Shown here: positions 25,173-33,966 of the stretch, piece after piece
Position numbering within the stretch: position 1 is the stretch's first letter
Layout of the letters: every line of letters starts with the position of its first letter
Source: Flavobacterium cupriresistens
GTDB taxonomy: Bacteria > Bacteroidota > Bacteroidia > Flavobacteriales > Flavobacteriaceae
Assembly (NCBI RefSeq): GCF_020911925.1
Contig: NZ_CP087134.1
Span: 3,100,001-3,164,000, forward strand
Length of the DNA stretch: 64,000 bases
Direction: 5' to 3'
Notes under the pieces: model-generated
Database searches by the model: none
What the model was told of the DNA's origin: nothing
What the model saw: only the letters and a program-made list of their open reading frames with translations
Translations under genes and position numbers: made by a program

Positions 25173-25420
25173 TTTAAAAAATATCAAAATAAAACAGTCT
25201 AAATTATAAAATTCTTAAAGATTGATACTGATTTTGTGTGATTCGCTATATCTTTTGCTTTTTTAAGAAAAAAAATAGGGAGATACCGTAGTAAACATTG
25301 CGTATAGTACCTGTACTTGTAAAATTAATGTAAAGAATGAACGAGTTCAGTATTTTAGTAATAAGAAAATTCTTCGTATTCAATATTTTTCATACTTTTA
25401 GGTCTGTAAAAGTATCCAAA

Positions 25421-26269
25421 ATGAAAGTTCCGCTTCAGATTACAAAACAAGAAATTCTGACCTTTTATAAACGTCCAAATCCTTTAACTCATAAAGGGAT
25501 TCAAGGTCATGCCTTAATTATTGGCGGCAGTTATGGGAAAATAGGAGCGGCAGTTTTGGCCTCAAAGGCATGCATAAAAGCAGGTTGTGGACTGGTCACT
25601 GCTTTTACACCAAAATGTGGGTATCAGATTATGCAAATCAGTATTCCCGAAGCAATGGTTATGACGGATCAAAGCGAAAATTGTATCACCAAAATTGATT
25701 TTTCGTTAGTACCGCAAGCAATCGGAATTGGTCCCGGAATCGGGCAGGAACAAAGGACACAAATAGCGCTTTTTGAATTTTTAAAAAACAATAAAAGCCC
25801 TTTAGTTCTGGATGCGGATGCTTTAAATATCTTATCGAATAACAAATCCTGGCTCGATCTCTTACCTGAAAATACGATTCTGACACCTCATCCTAAAGAA
25901 CTGGAGCGAATAGTTGGAAAGTGGAGCTCAGAGATCGATAAGTTTGAAAAGACAATTATTTTCTCGGAACGCTATAAAGTTATAATTGTGATGAAAGGAG
26001 CACCCACTTTTATCATTAATCAAAGTAAAATTTACCAAAATACAACAGGTAATGCCGCATTGGCAACTGCCGGAAGCGGAGATGTGTTAACCGGAATCAT
26101 TACCAGTTTATTAGCGCAGGGCTACTTACCGGATCAAGCCGCAAGACTTGGTGTTTTCCTTCATGGATTAACGGCAGATATTGGAGTGCAAAAAACAGGA
26201 TATCATTCTTTTATCGCTTCTGATAGCATTAAAAATCTGGGAAAAGCATTTTTATCGTTGGATTCTTAG
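25421..26269 (+). CDS. nnrD: ADP-dependent NAD(P)H-hydrate dehydratase (YjeF C-terminal domain, stand-alone)
   Basis: Repairs damaged NADHX/NADPHX with ADP or ATP. The 282-residue ribokinase-like fold has [20 protein letters not shown] near the N-terminus, [12 protein letters not shown], the phosphate-site [10 protein letters not shown], and the catalytic [18 protein letters not shown] start it at ATG 25421 ([13 protein letters not shown]); an upstream in-frame start at 25337 adds unrelated residues. Many bacteria fuse this domain to the NnrE epimerase; here only the dehydratase half is present. Confidence 0.93.
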   Translation: MKVPLQITKQEILTFYKRPNPLTHKGIQGHALIIGGSYGKIGAAVLASKACIKAGCGLVTAFTPKCGYQIMQISIPEAMVMTDQSENCITKIDFSLVPQAIGIGPGIGQEQRTQIALFEFLKNNKSPLVLDADALNILSNNKSWLDLLPENTILTPHPKELERIVGKWSSEIDKFEKTIIFSERYKVIIVMKGAPTFIINQSKIYQNTTGNAALATAGSGDVLTGIITSLLAQGYLPDQAARLGVFLHGLTADIGVQKTGYHSFIASDSIKNLGKAFLSLDS

Positions 26270-26381
26270 CACTTTAGACTTCTCCACTTTTTATACAGAT
26301 ACTTTGTAAAGAATGTAGATTTAGTCCGAATTTTAAAAAAAAATCTAAAATCTAAAATCGGAATTCAGAAATCAAAATTCG

Positions 26382-26389
26382 TAAGTTTG
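26382..26389 (+). promoter_or_regulatory. -7 box of the HipA-like/DUF3037 pair
   Basis: TAAGTTTG, exact TAnnTTTG match, 20 bases before the ATG at 26410. It implies an independent two-gene transcript with a short leader. Confidence 0.5.
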
Positions 26390-26409
26390 TATTCCAGTAA
26401 ATACTGCTT

Positions 26410-27192
26410 ATGAAAAACAATTTCGATCTCAGAACGGTAAACGTTACGCGTTATATTACGCCTTTGCGCGAGGGCGGTTCTTTACCCGCTTTGGCAGAAG
26501 CCGATGACGATTTTAAATATGTATTAAAATTTAAAGGTGCAGGACATGGTGTAAAAGCTTTAATTGCCGAATTGGTTGGTGGTCAAGTTGCGAAAGCTTT
26601 AAAATTACAGCTTCCTGAATTGGTTTTTGCTCAGCTTGATGAAGCATTTGGTAGAACCGAGGCCGACGAAGAAATTCAAGATTTATTGCAAGGCAGTCAA
26701 GGGCTTAATCTGGCACTTCACTTTTTGTCAGGAGCTATTACGTTTGATCCTGCTGTAACCACTGTTGATGCTAAACTTGCTTCTCAAATTGTTTGGCTGG
26801 ACGCTTATATTACCAATGTTGATCGTACTTTCAAAAACACAAATATGTTGATCTGGCATAAAGAATTATGGCTGATCGACCATGGGGCTTGTTTGTATTT
26901 TCATCATTCCTGGAACAATTGGGAGCAGCATGCTAAAAGTCCGTTTGCCTTGATAAAAGACCATGTTTTACTACCACAGGCTTCTCTTTTAAAGGAGGTT
27001 GATGTTGAATTTAAAGCGCTTTTAACACCCAAAATTCTGGAAGAAATTGCCAATACAATTCCGTTAGAATGGCTGCAATGGGAAGATACTGATGAAACTC
27101 CCGAAGCTTTGCGAAACGTATATCTGCAGTTTTTGCAAACCCGTTTAAATAATTCCGAAATCTTTGTAAATCAGGCTCAAAATGCAAGATAG
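26410..27192 (+). CDS. HipA-like kinase domain protein, partner of DUF3037
   Basis: A 260-residue protein that I place in the HipA/PI3-4-kinase-like group. Visible kinase features: K40 in KYVLKFKGAGHG (ATP site and glycine-rich part), E54 in LIAELVGG, a catalytic loop D138 in NVDRTFKNTN with N143 and N145, and a metal-binding Asp D157 in LWLIDHGACLYF. It is much shorter than HipA (about 440) and lacks the HipB-interacting N-terminal subdomain. The DUF3037 gene overlaps its 3' end by 11 bases, a pairing I recognise from other genomes. No HipB-like antitoxin is adjacent. Substrate is unknown. Confidence 0.8.
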   Translation: MKNNFDLRTVNVTRYITPLREGGSLPALAEADDDFKYVLKFKGAGHGVKALIAELVGGQVAKALKLQLPELVFAQLDEAFGRTEADEEIQDLLQGSQGLNLALHFLSGAITFDPAVTTVDAKLASQIVWLDAYITNVDRTFKNTNMLIWHKELWLIDHGACLYFHHSWNNWEQHAKSPFALIKDHVLLPQASLLKEVDVEFKALLTPKILEEIANTIPLEWLQWEDTDETPEALRNVYLQFLQTRLNNSEIFVNQAQNAR

Positions 27193-27565
27193 TCACTTAT
27201 ATGAGTATGCTGTAATTCGTGTGGTACCAAGAGTGGAGCGCGAAGAATTCCTCAATATCGGAATCATTTTATTTTGCAAAAGAGCTAAGTTTATAAAGGT
27301 GCTTTTTCACATTAATACAACTAAAATTGAAGCACTTTCCGATGATTTTGATATCGAACAGTTAGAATGTAATTTAACTTCATTACAAAAAATTGCCAAC
27401 GGGGACAAAGATGCAGGTCCAATTGCTGAATTTGATGTTCCGGAACGTTTTAGATGGTTAACCGCAATCAGGAGTTCGGCGATTCAAACGTCAAGACCTC
27501 ATCCGGGTTTGTGTGAAGATTTAGAAAAAACGATTCAAAGGCTTTTTGACGAATTGGTTTTGTAG
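27182..27565 (+). CDS. DUF3037 domain protein
   Basis: A 127-residue protein whose start EYAVIRVVPRVEREEFLNIG, followed by a segment containing LFCKR, is the hallmark of DUF3037. The C-terminal half has FRWLTAIRSSAIQTSRPHPG and ends in a short helix. Function is not established. The start ATG overlaps the end of the HipA-like kinase gene by 11 bases, so the two are translationally coupled and the products probably act together, for example as kinase and substrate or regulator. No membrane segment or signal peptide is present. Confidence 0.87.
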   Translation: MQDSHLYEYAVIRVVPRVEREEFLNIGIILFCKRAKFIKVLFHINTTKIEALSDDFDIEQLECNLTSLQKIANGDKDAGPIAEFDVPERFRWLTAIRSSAIQTSRPHPGLCEDLEKTIQRLFDELVL

Positions 27566-27591
27566 GAAGAGGTTTAAAGGTTTGAAGGTTT

Positions 27592-27740
27592 TTGTTTCAG
27601 GTTTCAAGTTTCAAGTTTCAAGTTTCAAGTTTCAAGTTTTCTTAAGCGAGATAAAAAGCAGTATAAATCCGCTTAATCTGCCAAATCCGCGTGCAAAAAC
27701 ACATTCAGTTAAAACCTGAAACCTGAAACTTGAAACAAAA
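27592..27740. repeat. heptamer-repeat inverted array between convergent genes
   Basis: Six GTTTCAG/GTTTCAA units (27593-27637), a fragment of the CACGCAGATTT family (AAATCCGCTTAATCTGCC and CCGCGTGC, near 27666-27695), then the inverted arm ACCTGAAACCTGAAACTTGA (27716-27735). It sits between the DUF3037 stop and the HutD stop and may act as a bidirectional terminator. Confidence 0.75.
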
Positions 27741-27774
27741 AAAACGAATCTATCCTTTTCAATTGACGATCGGA

Positions 27775-28323
27775 TTAAAAGTCCAATATTCCGTAGAGGC
27801 ATTCATTGGAAAAATGAAGCAGTATATTTTCCTTTTTTTGATTTTCAATGACTACTAAATCATAAGGTTTTAGATCGTACGGTTTCTCATTAATTGTAAT
27901 AACTGTTGTATTTAAAGAAAATAAAATCACTATTTGTGCATTACAATTCTGATTGCTATTGGCTATTTTCAGTTTGTGATGGCTTGTTTTTTCAGAAACC
28001 ATCCAATTAAAATCAATGCCTTTTGTATAAGAAGTCACTTCATCATCGGAATTAAATTCCATGATTTCATATTTAGTATATACTTTTTTTTCTTTGTTCA
28101 GGTCAATATGTAAGTCGTTATCAAGCATTACCAAGTAGCGGTAATAGCCCTTAAATTTGGTAAACTCTGAAGGCACTTGCTCTATTGTAGCACTGCTTAT
28201 TCTGAATACAAAATCCCTGTCGGCATAATGGGCTGTTTTCGGATGTATCAGATATTCGTAGGTCAATCCACCACTCCAAACAGAGGCTTTACTATTTTCT
28301 TTTGGGAAAAGATGTAGGTTCAT
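27775..28323 (-). CDS. HutD/Ves family cupin-like protein
   Basis: A 182-residue protein with the HutD/Ves pattern: WSGGLTYEYLIHP near the start (W.GG.T.E..I.P), DFVFRISSATIEQVPSEFTKF (in family: DF.WR.S.A...G.FS.F), then YYRYLVMLDND, and a second cupin half. HutD proteins are duplicated-cupin proteins often near histidine-use genes, and Ves is implicated in cold growth. Here no hut genes are adjacent; the hutH in this window is 13 kb away. The biochemical role is unknown. Convergent with the DUF3037 gene. Confidence 0.85.
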   Translation of the reverse strand: MNLHLFPKENSKASVWSGGLTYEYLIHPKTAHYADRDFVFRISSATIEQVPSEFTKFKGYYRYLVMLDNDLHIDLNKEKKVYTKYEIMEFNSDDEVTSYTKGIDFNWMVSEKTSHHKLKIANSNQNCNAQIVILFSLNTTVITINEKPYDLKPYDLVVIENQKKENILLHFSNECLYGILDF

Positions 28324-28391
28324 TTTTTATTGTTTTTAATAAGAAATCAAATGTGCTATTTTTTCAATGATTAACAATTGCACTTAAAAAC

Positions 28392-28898
28392 TTAAATCTT
28401 TTTCTCGAAATAAATAAACTCCAGAGGTTTTTCAGAGATATTTACGTGAATTTCGCTTTGCGGAAAAGCTTCTCTTTCGCCTGTATCTTCATAACCATTA
28501 CGTTTGTACCAGGCGATCAATTGTTCACGAACTGAAATCACGGTCATAATAATAGAATTTAAACCTAAAGATTTAGCATGATTTTCGGCTTCAGTCAACA
28601 TTTTTCTGCCGATTCCGCTATTTTGTAGTTCGGGTGAAACGGTTAACATTCCCAAGTACAATTGATGTTCTTTTTCGACCAATAAAACGGAACTAATGAT
28701 TTTTCCATTCTCAGTAAATTTCAAAATTGTATTTTTTGGATCCTGAATGGTTTGCGTCAATTCTTCTTCAGTGGTTCTTTTTCCTTCTAAAAGATCGGCT
28801 TCTGTAGTCCAGCCTTTTTTAGACGATTCTCCTCTGTAGGCCGAATTGATTAATAAGTTTAATGCAGGGATGTCTGCTAATGTTGCTTTTGTGATCAT
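28392..28898 (-). CDS. GNAT family N-acetyltransferase
   Basis: A 168-residue acetyl-CoA-dependent acetyltransferase. The GNAT fold is visible: N-terminal motif ITKATLADIPALNLLINSAY, beta strands 4 and 5 with LYLGMLTVSPELQNSGIG (motif A, the pyrophosphate loop R/Q-x-x-G-x-G/A as QNSGIG), a helix RKMLTEAENHAKSLG, and the end GYEDTG. Substrate cannot be predicted. It is codirectional with the HutD-like gene 68 bases away and probably cotranscribed. Confidence 0.9.
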   Translation of the reverse strand: MITKATLADIPALNLLINSAYRGESSKKGWTTEADLLEGKRTTEEELTQTIQDPKNTILKFTENGKIISSVLLVEKEHQLYLGMLTVSPELQNSGIGRKMLTEAENHAKSLGLNSIIMTVISVREQLIAWYKRNGYEDTGEREAFPQSEIHVNISEKPLEFIYFEKKI

Positions 28899-29263
28899 TT
28901 GTAACAGGAATGGACTATGGTTTTATTTTTCAAAGATAGAAAAAGTAAATGTGTTTGAAAGATCAGATTAAGGATCAAATCCAAAAGTTTTGGGGAAGTA
29001 AAAATCTCGCAGAGTTGCAAAATCGCAAAGTTTTAATGAAAAAAACAGAAAAAAATTGAGACTCCGTGGCATTTGGAGAAACCCAAAGTGAGAGAGTGGA
29101 AAACAAAAGGGTAAAGCTTAAAAATAAGAAGAGAAAATTTTGCAGCTTGGCGTCTTTGCGAGACTTTCAAAGCAAAAAGAGAAGTTAATACAATAAAAAA
29201 GCGCAAAGTCAGGGACGTTTGCGCTTTGTAAATATATTTTAAACCCGGATAAACAGCATCAGA
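28899..29263. other. spacer with CGCAGAGTTGCAAAATCGC-type repeats
   Basis: No ORF. It contains CTCGCAGAGTTGCAAAATCG (29006-29025) and a distant reverse-complement-like GCTTGGCGTCTTTGCGAGAC (29146-29165). Similar text (CGCAAAGACGCAGAG, CTTCGCGAGATTT) recurs at 55.87-56.2 kb. The right end holds the terminator of the next gene. Confidence 0.55.
29195..29227 (-). terminator. intrinsic terminator of the 334-residue lipoprotein gene
   Basis: Stem AAAGCGCAAA/TTTGCGCTTT around a 10-base loop, followed on the minus strand by T residues. Confidence 0.87.
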
Positions 29264-30268
29264 TTATTCGTAGCTGTACACCGTTTTTGTAACGGTTTTT
29301 TCGTCAGGATATGCCAAATCGATTACTTTAACAGTAGATTCTGTCAGATAGCCATTAGCATCATATTTATAATCATACTCGTTTCTCATTTCGTATAAGG
29401 TCACCCCTTCAGAAACGGCTTTAATTTTCCAGTCTAAAATGTGCATCCAATTGTAAATGTAACATCTGAAAATTGGCTCACTGGAATATATACCGGCTTT
29501 TGTGTAGTCTACAGTAAGTTCGTAAGTGGTATCTAAAATCCTGTCTTTAACAACATAAGAAGTAACTCCGTTGGTAACGACACGTTTTGAATAATTTTTT
29601 TGCAAGCTTGTTATATTCACAAAAACCTTATTGCCAACATAAGTATACAAATAGGTTATATTTACCGGGTTGGTAACCGGAACCTGAAGATAACTTCCGT
29701 CAGGCTGCTGTTGAAGAATTCTTTGGGTATAAGTTCCGTTTTCGACTTCTTTTATATCACGTCCGATTTCGTCATAATAAATATCGGTTACGTTTCCGTT
29801 TGGAGCAGTTACTTTTGAGATAAAACCACTACTGTTGATTTCTGTAACAATATCAGCATAGTAGGCATTAGTAACTTGATTGGCTTCATTAAAATCGAAT
29901 TTTGTAATATTTCCAACTAATAGATTGTCTGTATATTTATCGATTGAGTGTAATCTGCCTCTTGAATCGTAAGTATAACGTCTTTCTCTTAAGTTTTCTT
30001 CTATTTCGTTGCCGTTATCATCTTTGATAATATCAGAGACTACTTCTTTTATTAAACGATGCGGTGCTGTTTCAGTTGATTTTCCCGTGGTTTTTGCTGC
30101 CGTTTTTTTAGGAATCAATTGTATGGCAGGTTTAAATACCTCCTGATTTGGTAATCTGGGGTCAATTACATCGGGAGTAGGTGTAGCGGGTGCGTTTTCG
30201 TCGCTTGCACAGCTTGTAAAAAGAAGGGGTAAAGTAATAAGTAAAAAAGCTAAAGTAGTTTTCTTCAT
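29264..30268 (-). CDS. hypothetical lipoprotein with YD-repeat-like segments
   Basis: A 334-residue lipoprotein: signal MKKTTLAFLLITLPLLF and lipobox FTSCAS with Cys at about residue 20, followed by the acidic export-type residues SDEN that often direct Bacteroidota lipoproteins to the cell surface. A Pro/Thr linker follows, then RRYTYDSRGRLHSIDKYTD and similar YxYDxxGR segments, which resemble single RHS/YD repeats. No enzyme motif is seen. It is divergent from a second lipoprotein of similar plan at 30593, so the two are probably distant paralogues. Confidence 0.8.
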   Translation of the reverse strand: MKKTTLAFLLITLPLLFTSCASDENAPATPTPDVIDPRLPNQEVFKPAIQLIPKKTAAKTTGKSTETAPHRLIKEVVSDIIKDDNGNEIEENLRERRYTYDSRGRLHSIDKYTDNLLVGNITKFDFNEANQVTNAYYADIVTEINSSGFISKVTAPNGNVTDIYYDEIGRDIKEVENGTYTQRILQQQPDGSYLQVPVTNPVNITYLYTYVGNKVFVNITSLQKNYSKRVVTNGVTSYVVKDRILDTTYELTVDYTKAGIYSSEPIFRCYIYNWMHILDWKIKAVSEGVTLYEMRNEYDYKYDANGYLTESTVKVIDLAYPDEKTVTKTVYSYE

Positions 30269-30592
30269 TTTTGGTAATGTGAGTTAAATGGTGATTGTTA
30301 ATTTTGATTGAAAGATACTGTTTTATTTATGATGAACGCGGGGTAATTTCAAGACTAATAAGTCAAAAGTTGACTATTTGATTGTTGAAACATTTGGCAG
30401 AACTGTATTCATTAACCGGAAAATCGACTTAGAATTAAAGTATTAAAGAAAAAAAATAATGCGGTTCAGATTTATTTTCAGGTATGTTTTTTTGTTGTTA
30501 TTATTTTTGGAAAAGAAAGGGAGAATAGGAAAAATAATAATTATGTTTGCGCCACTATAAACGAACTATTTCACCTATTTTAACATAAAAAC
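30269..30592. other. divergent promoter region between two lipoprotein genes
   Basis: No ORF. It should hold promoters for both neighbours. On the plus strand TATGTTTG (30542-30549) matches the -7 consensus. No palindromic operator is evident. Confidence 0.5.
30542..30549 (+). promoter_or_regulatory. -7 box of the 309-residue lipoprotein gene
   Basis: TATGTTTG followed by C, exact TAnnTTTG match, 43 bases before the ATG at 30593. Confidence 0.5.
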
Positions 30593-31522
30593 ATGAGATT
30601 TCCTAAATTACCATTTATTTTGTTTTCTTCTATCTGTATTACAATTACTTCTTGCTCTTCTGACGAAGATTCAGCTTCAGATACACTTCCTGTGCAACCC
30701 GAAGTTGTCAATCCTGCAAATGAAAAATTAGTTTCGGTTGTCTATCCTTTTAGCAATAATATTCCTTACATGATGGATAAGCAGACTTTTGAGTATGATA
30801 ATTTAAACAGAATCAGCAAAATAAAATTTACGGGTTTCGTCTACGGAGTTACTTATGTAAATCCGGATTTGATTGAGATCAATTTATTGGAAGATCCAAT
30901 CGAAGGAAGAAAGATGGTATCAAAAAAGACAATCAGCCTGAAAGACGGAAATGTTATATTGATTGTAGATAAAAAGTTTGATCTAATAGAGACCACTAAT
31001 GAAAGTAAAAATGCAGCAACAGATTCTACACTATTCAGCTATAGTAATAAATACCTTTCAAAGGTTCAGTTTTATGGCAAATCAGTCAACTGGGGGAATT
31101 CTTACAGTCTAGACAAACAGTTTGACTTTATTGAAGTTAACGGAAATATTACACAAGCCAAAGAAACATCGGAATACTCCGGAATTACAGAGGTTAATTA
31201 TTCTTATGATAGTAATCCTTATGTAAATATGGGGGATATGGTTTATGAAACACCCTTGTATTTTGGTAGTGTTGAGGGGTTGCATGTTTTTTTTAAAGAT
31301 AAATTAGGAAAGAAAAATGTTAACAATATCGCTAAAGCCGATTTTTCATATGAAAAAAGGTCTAATCAATTTTTGGGTTACAGAACGATTTTTTTTACAA
31401 GAAATTTGGACAAAAATGGCAGACTAAGCGAAATTTTATTGTCAGGAACAATAACGAAAAGTGTTGATGGTACTCCGAGTTCAAGTTTCAATAATGAAAA
31501 AATGAGTTTTATTTATAAGTAA
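30593..31522 (+). CDS. hypothetical lipoprotein
   Basis: A 309-residue lipoprotein with signal MRFPKLPFILFSSICITI and lipobox TSCSS (Cys about 21), followed by SDEDS, again the acidic stretch linked with surface export in this phylum. The body starts with a Pro-rich linker and then TFEYDNLNRISKIKFTG, a YD-repeat-like segment matching that of the divergent gene at 29264-30268. The remaining sequence is beta-rich, without recognised domains. It ends at a strong terminator. Confidence 0.8.
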   Translation: MRFPKLPFILFSSICITITSCSSDEDSASDTLPVQPEVVNPANEKLVSVVYPFSNNIPYMMDKQTFEYDNLNRISKIKFTGFVYGVTYVNPDLIEINLLEDPIEGRKMVSKKTISLKDGNVILIVDKKFDLIETTNESKNAATDSTLFSYSNKYLSKVQFYGKSVNWGNSYSLDKQFDFIEVNGNITQAKETSEYSGITEVNYSYDSNPYVNMGDMVYETPLYFGSVEGLHVFFKDKLGKKNVNNIAKADFSYEKRSNQFLGYRTIFFTRNLDKNGRLSEILLSGTITKSVDGTPSSSFNNEKMSFIYK

Positions 31523-31554
31523 AAACGAATACAGTAGAAGGTACTTTTGAATTT

Positions 31555-31597
31555 AAGTCTTAGCCGTTTCGGATTTCCGAAACAGCTAAGACTTTTT
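31555..31597 (+). terminator. intrinsic terminator of the 309-residue lipoprotein gene
   Basis: A 19-bp stem with one mismatch: AAGTCTTAGC-C-GTTTCGGA and TCCGAAAC-A-GCTAAGACTT with a 2-base centre, then T residues. It lies 33 bases after the stop. Confidence 0.92.
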
Positions 31598-31670
31598 CTT
31601 GGTGTAAAAACTTTTTAATCTTGAATAAGGTCAGTTTAGGACTTCTATATTGACCATTGTCTTTCTGGAT

Positions 31671-31714
31671 TGATTTTGTTTGCGCTCACAAGCGGGACGC
31701 TCGCGTTAGCGGGG
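31671..31714 (+). repeat. GC-rich dispersed repeat GCGGGACGCTCGCG, copy 1
   Basis: TGATTTTGTTTGCGCTCACA followed by AGCGGGACGCTCGCGTTAGC and GGGG. It stands out from the AT-rich surroundings. Other copies are at 34560-34602, 35211-35239 (inverted) and 35260-35302. Confidence 0.85.
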
Positions 31715-31716
31715 AA

Positions 31717-33186
31717 TTATTTATAATGCTGATAAAATTTATTGTTGAAAATCTCTTTTGGATCATACTTTCTTTTAAGCTCAAAAAAAGCATCAGCTTG
31801 CGGATACACGCTTCTCATTTTTACTTTGTCGATATGTAATCGGTATGGTAAATAAAAAGTTCCGTTGTTTTTTATGGTAATATCAACCAAATCATTTGTT
31901 AGAATCGCCATCTGATTTTCCTGTTTCTCCGTCTTTTTTTGATTGAACAGGAAAACAAAACCAAAGACATTTTCTTTTGCATAATTCATGTAGGTGTCTT
32001 CGTCCTTGTACACACCGCGAATTGTGATATTAATCAAATCAATATTGGATTTTTCCAAAATAGGTTTCATTTCATTAATAAACTGGTTGAAGTTTCTTTC
32101 CGGAATAAAATACTCCTGTAAAATATCAGTCGAATTTGGATCTTTATTCTCAATCAAAGAAACGTGATCGTTTAACAATTCATTTCTGGAATAGACTTCA
32201 TTTCTAGAAACTTTATTCATTTCAGATTCTAAATCCCAACGTAGTCTTTTGCCGTATTCACTATTGACTGTACTTCTGAAAACCAATCGTTTGGTTTCCT
32301 GGTTGTTTTTGTTTTGTTGTTGTAAGGGTAATGGTTTGTTGTTCGTCTTTTCAAAAAAAGTTAAAGTAGCATCTTCTAAAAAATGTTTTTTAGAAATTCG
32401 TAATCTTCCAAAAACCAGTTCAACATTTGGATTTTCGGAGACGTATTTTTTATAATTTGAAACATAATTTTCGGAACTCAAACGAACATACTTAAATCGC
32501 AATGCCGTATTTTCAGTAACTTTTAGCTTTACATCTAAAATGATTCCAAAAAGACCGTAACCACCCAGAACTAATTTAAACAGTTCTTTGTTTTCGGTTC
32601 TGCTGCAGTTGAGAATTTTACCTTCATAATTCATGAGGGTAAAAGAAACAATACTCGATGAAATAGGAGGAGAGTCCTTCTGCCAACCATGCCCATTGAC
32701 ACTCATAGAGCCGCCTACAGAAAAAGAACTGAAAGCCTGCATTACCGATATCGATTTTCCATAAGTATCTAAATACTCAATTGCATCCTGCCATAATGCA
32801 CCAGAACCAATAGTTAGGATATTAGTAACGGTATCTAGTTTCATGTTTTTGTAAGGCAGCATATTGATCTCAATTCCGTCCGGATAAATACTATGGCCGC
32901 CCATACTGTGCTGTGCGCCGGCAATAGCTATTTTTAGATTTTTTTCCTTTGCGTATCTTAAGATGCTTTGAAGTTGTCTTACAATTGAATCTTGATCTTT
33001 CGGAACCTTAAGTATAGTATCAACTTTGGTTAGATTAAGCTGACTTGCATCGTTGGTATAACCGGTTGGAGTTTCGGTTTTATGATCTTTTTCATTCCAT
33101 TTTGTTCTCAATACGTGAATAATGGGAATTGATATGAAAATTAAGGTTATTAGAATGAGGACTAGATAAAAATGTTTTCTCTTCAT
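31717..33186 (-). CDS. membrane-anchored FAD-linked oxidoreductase (VAO/ALO-like)
   Basis: A 489-residue flavoprotein with an N-terminal membrane helix (about 5-24) and an FAD-binding PCMH domain (about 55-230). The segment IAIAGAQHSMGGHS holds a histidine where VAO-family enzymes attach FAD, and SSFSVGGSMSVNGHGWQKDS plus LVLGGYGLFGIILDV are typical FAD-binding motifs. The C-terminal part resembles sugar-lactone or alditol oxidases (ALO): NNKFYQHYK and DAFFELKRKYDPKEIFNN. Substrate is unknown. It is flanked by repeat copy 1. Confidence 0.87.
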   Translation of the reverse strand: MKRKHFYLVLILITLIFISIPIIHVLRTKWNEKDHKTETPTGYTNDASQLNLTKVDTILKVPKDQDSIVRQLQSILRYAKEKNLKIAIAGAQHSMGGHSIYPDGIEINMLPYKNMKLDTVTNILTIGSGALWQDAIEYLDTYGKSISVMQAFSSFSVGGSMSVNGHGWQKDSPPISSSIVSFTLMNYEGKILNCSRTENKELFKLVLGGYGLFGIILDVKLKVTENTALRFKYVRLSSENYVSNYKKYVSENPNVELVFGRLRISKKHFLEDATLTFFEKTNNKPLPLQQQNKNNQETKRLVFRSTVNSEYGKRLRWDLESEMNKVSRNEVYSRNELLNDHVSLIENKDPNSTDILQEYFIPERNFNQFINEMKPILEKSNIDLINITIRGVYKDEDTYMNYAKENVFGFVFLFNQKKTEKQENQMAILTNDLVDITIKNNGTFYLPYRLHIDKVKMRSVYPQADAFFELKRKYDPKEIFNNKFYQHYK

Positions 33187-33290
33187 TTACAGGGTTTTAT
33201 TGTTAGAAGTTAATATAGCACGTTTATGTAATAATATAAAATTGGTAGTTTTTCGTTTCTGCTCTCGTGGGCTTTATATTTTGTGTCAGA

Positions 33291-33878
33291 TTAATACTTT
33301 GGAGTATTCTTTTTGGTTTTAAGGAGTAATTGATTTTCCTTTTCAATCATTTTTTCAAAAGGAGATTTACTTGGAAGATGTTGTTTCTGATATTCTTCAA
33401 TTAATGGAAGCGTTAAAACAATTTTTAAGGCATTATGATAATCTTTTATTTCAATGCGTTTTTTATGAATCGTTTTTATAAGATTTTCCAATTCCGCTTT
33501 TCGGGAAACATATTTCTCTTGATTTTTATGGAGTAAATTTAAAATCTTTTGTTTCATTACACTGTCATTAATAGTGTTAATATAGCTGTTTGCAGAACTG
33601 TAATATGCATCAGATTTTTGGTCGTAATCATAGAAGATGTCTGTAGTATCTCTTGTATTCAACTCATCTAATTCATTCTCTAAAACTTTCAATTCAGGAG
33701 ATTTATTTACAAGTTCTTGATAGAGGTCGTCAACTAAATTATTACCGCTTCTTAAACTTCCTAAATCAATACTTTTTTCTTGTAATGCTTTTGGTTCTTT
33801 GTTATTTCGATCCGTAGATTCATTTTCTCGGCAAGATGTTAAAAGTACAAGTGAAAGGGCAGTGAATATTTTAAGCAT
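33291..33878 (-). CDS. hypothetical coiled-coil lipoprotein
   Basis: A 195-residue protein with a lipoprotein signal (MLKIFTALSLVLLTSC, Cys about 16) and a mature part dominated by charged helices (for example LKVLENELDELNTRD and KYVSRKAELENLIKTIHKKR). No family is recognised. It lies head-to-tail with the tail-anchored 193-residue gene, 88 bases apart, in an accessory stretch bounded by GC-rich repeats. A structural or stress role in the envelope is possible but not shown. Confidence 0.7.
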   Translation of the reverse strand: MLKIFTALSLVLLTSCRENESTDRNNKEPKALQEKSIDLGSLRSGNNLVDDLYQELVNKSPELKVLENELDELNTRDTTDIFYDYDQKSDAYYSSANSYINTINDSVMKQKILNLLHKNQEKYVSRKAELENLIKTIHKKRIEIKDYHNALKIVLTLPLIEEYQKQHLPSKSPFEKMIEKENQLLLKTKKNTPKY

Positions 33879-33966
33879 AGTTTTATTGGTTTTTAATGGT
33901 AGTGTTTTTTAATCTATGTTTTTTAATTTAATAAATAGTGATAGAGAATAAGAGTGAGAACAATTA

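Noticed and set aside
26410..27192. A complete HipAB toxin-antitoxin module
   Set aside because: No HipB-like HTH gene is adjacent and the kinase lacks the N-terminal HipA region; the neighbour is DUF3037.
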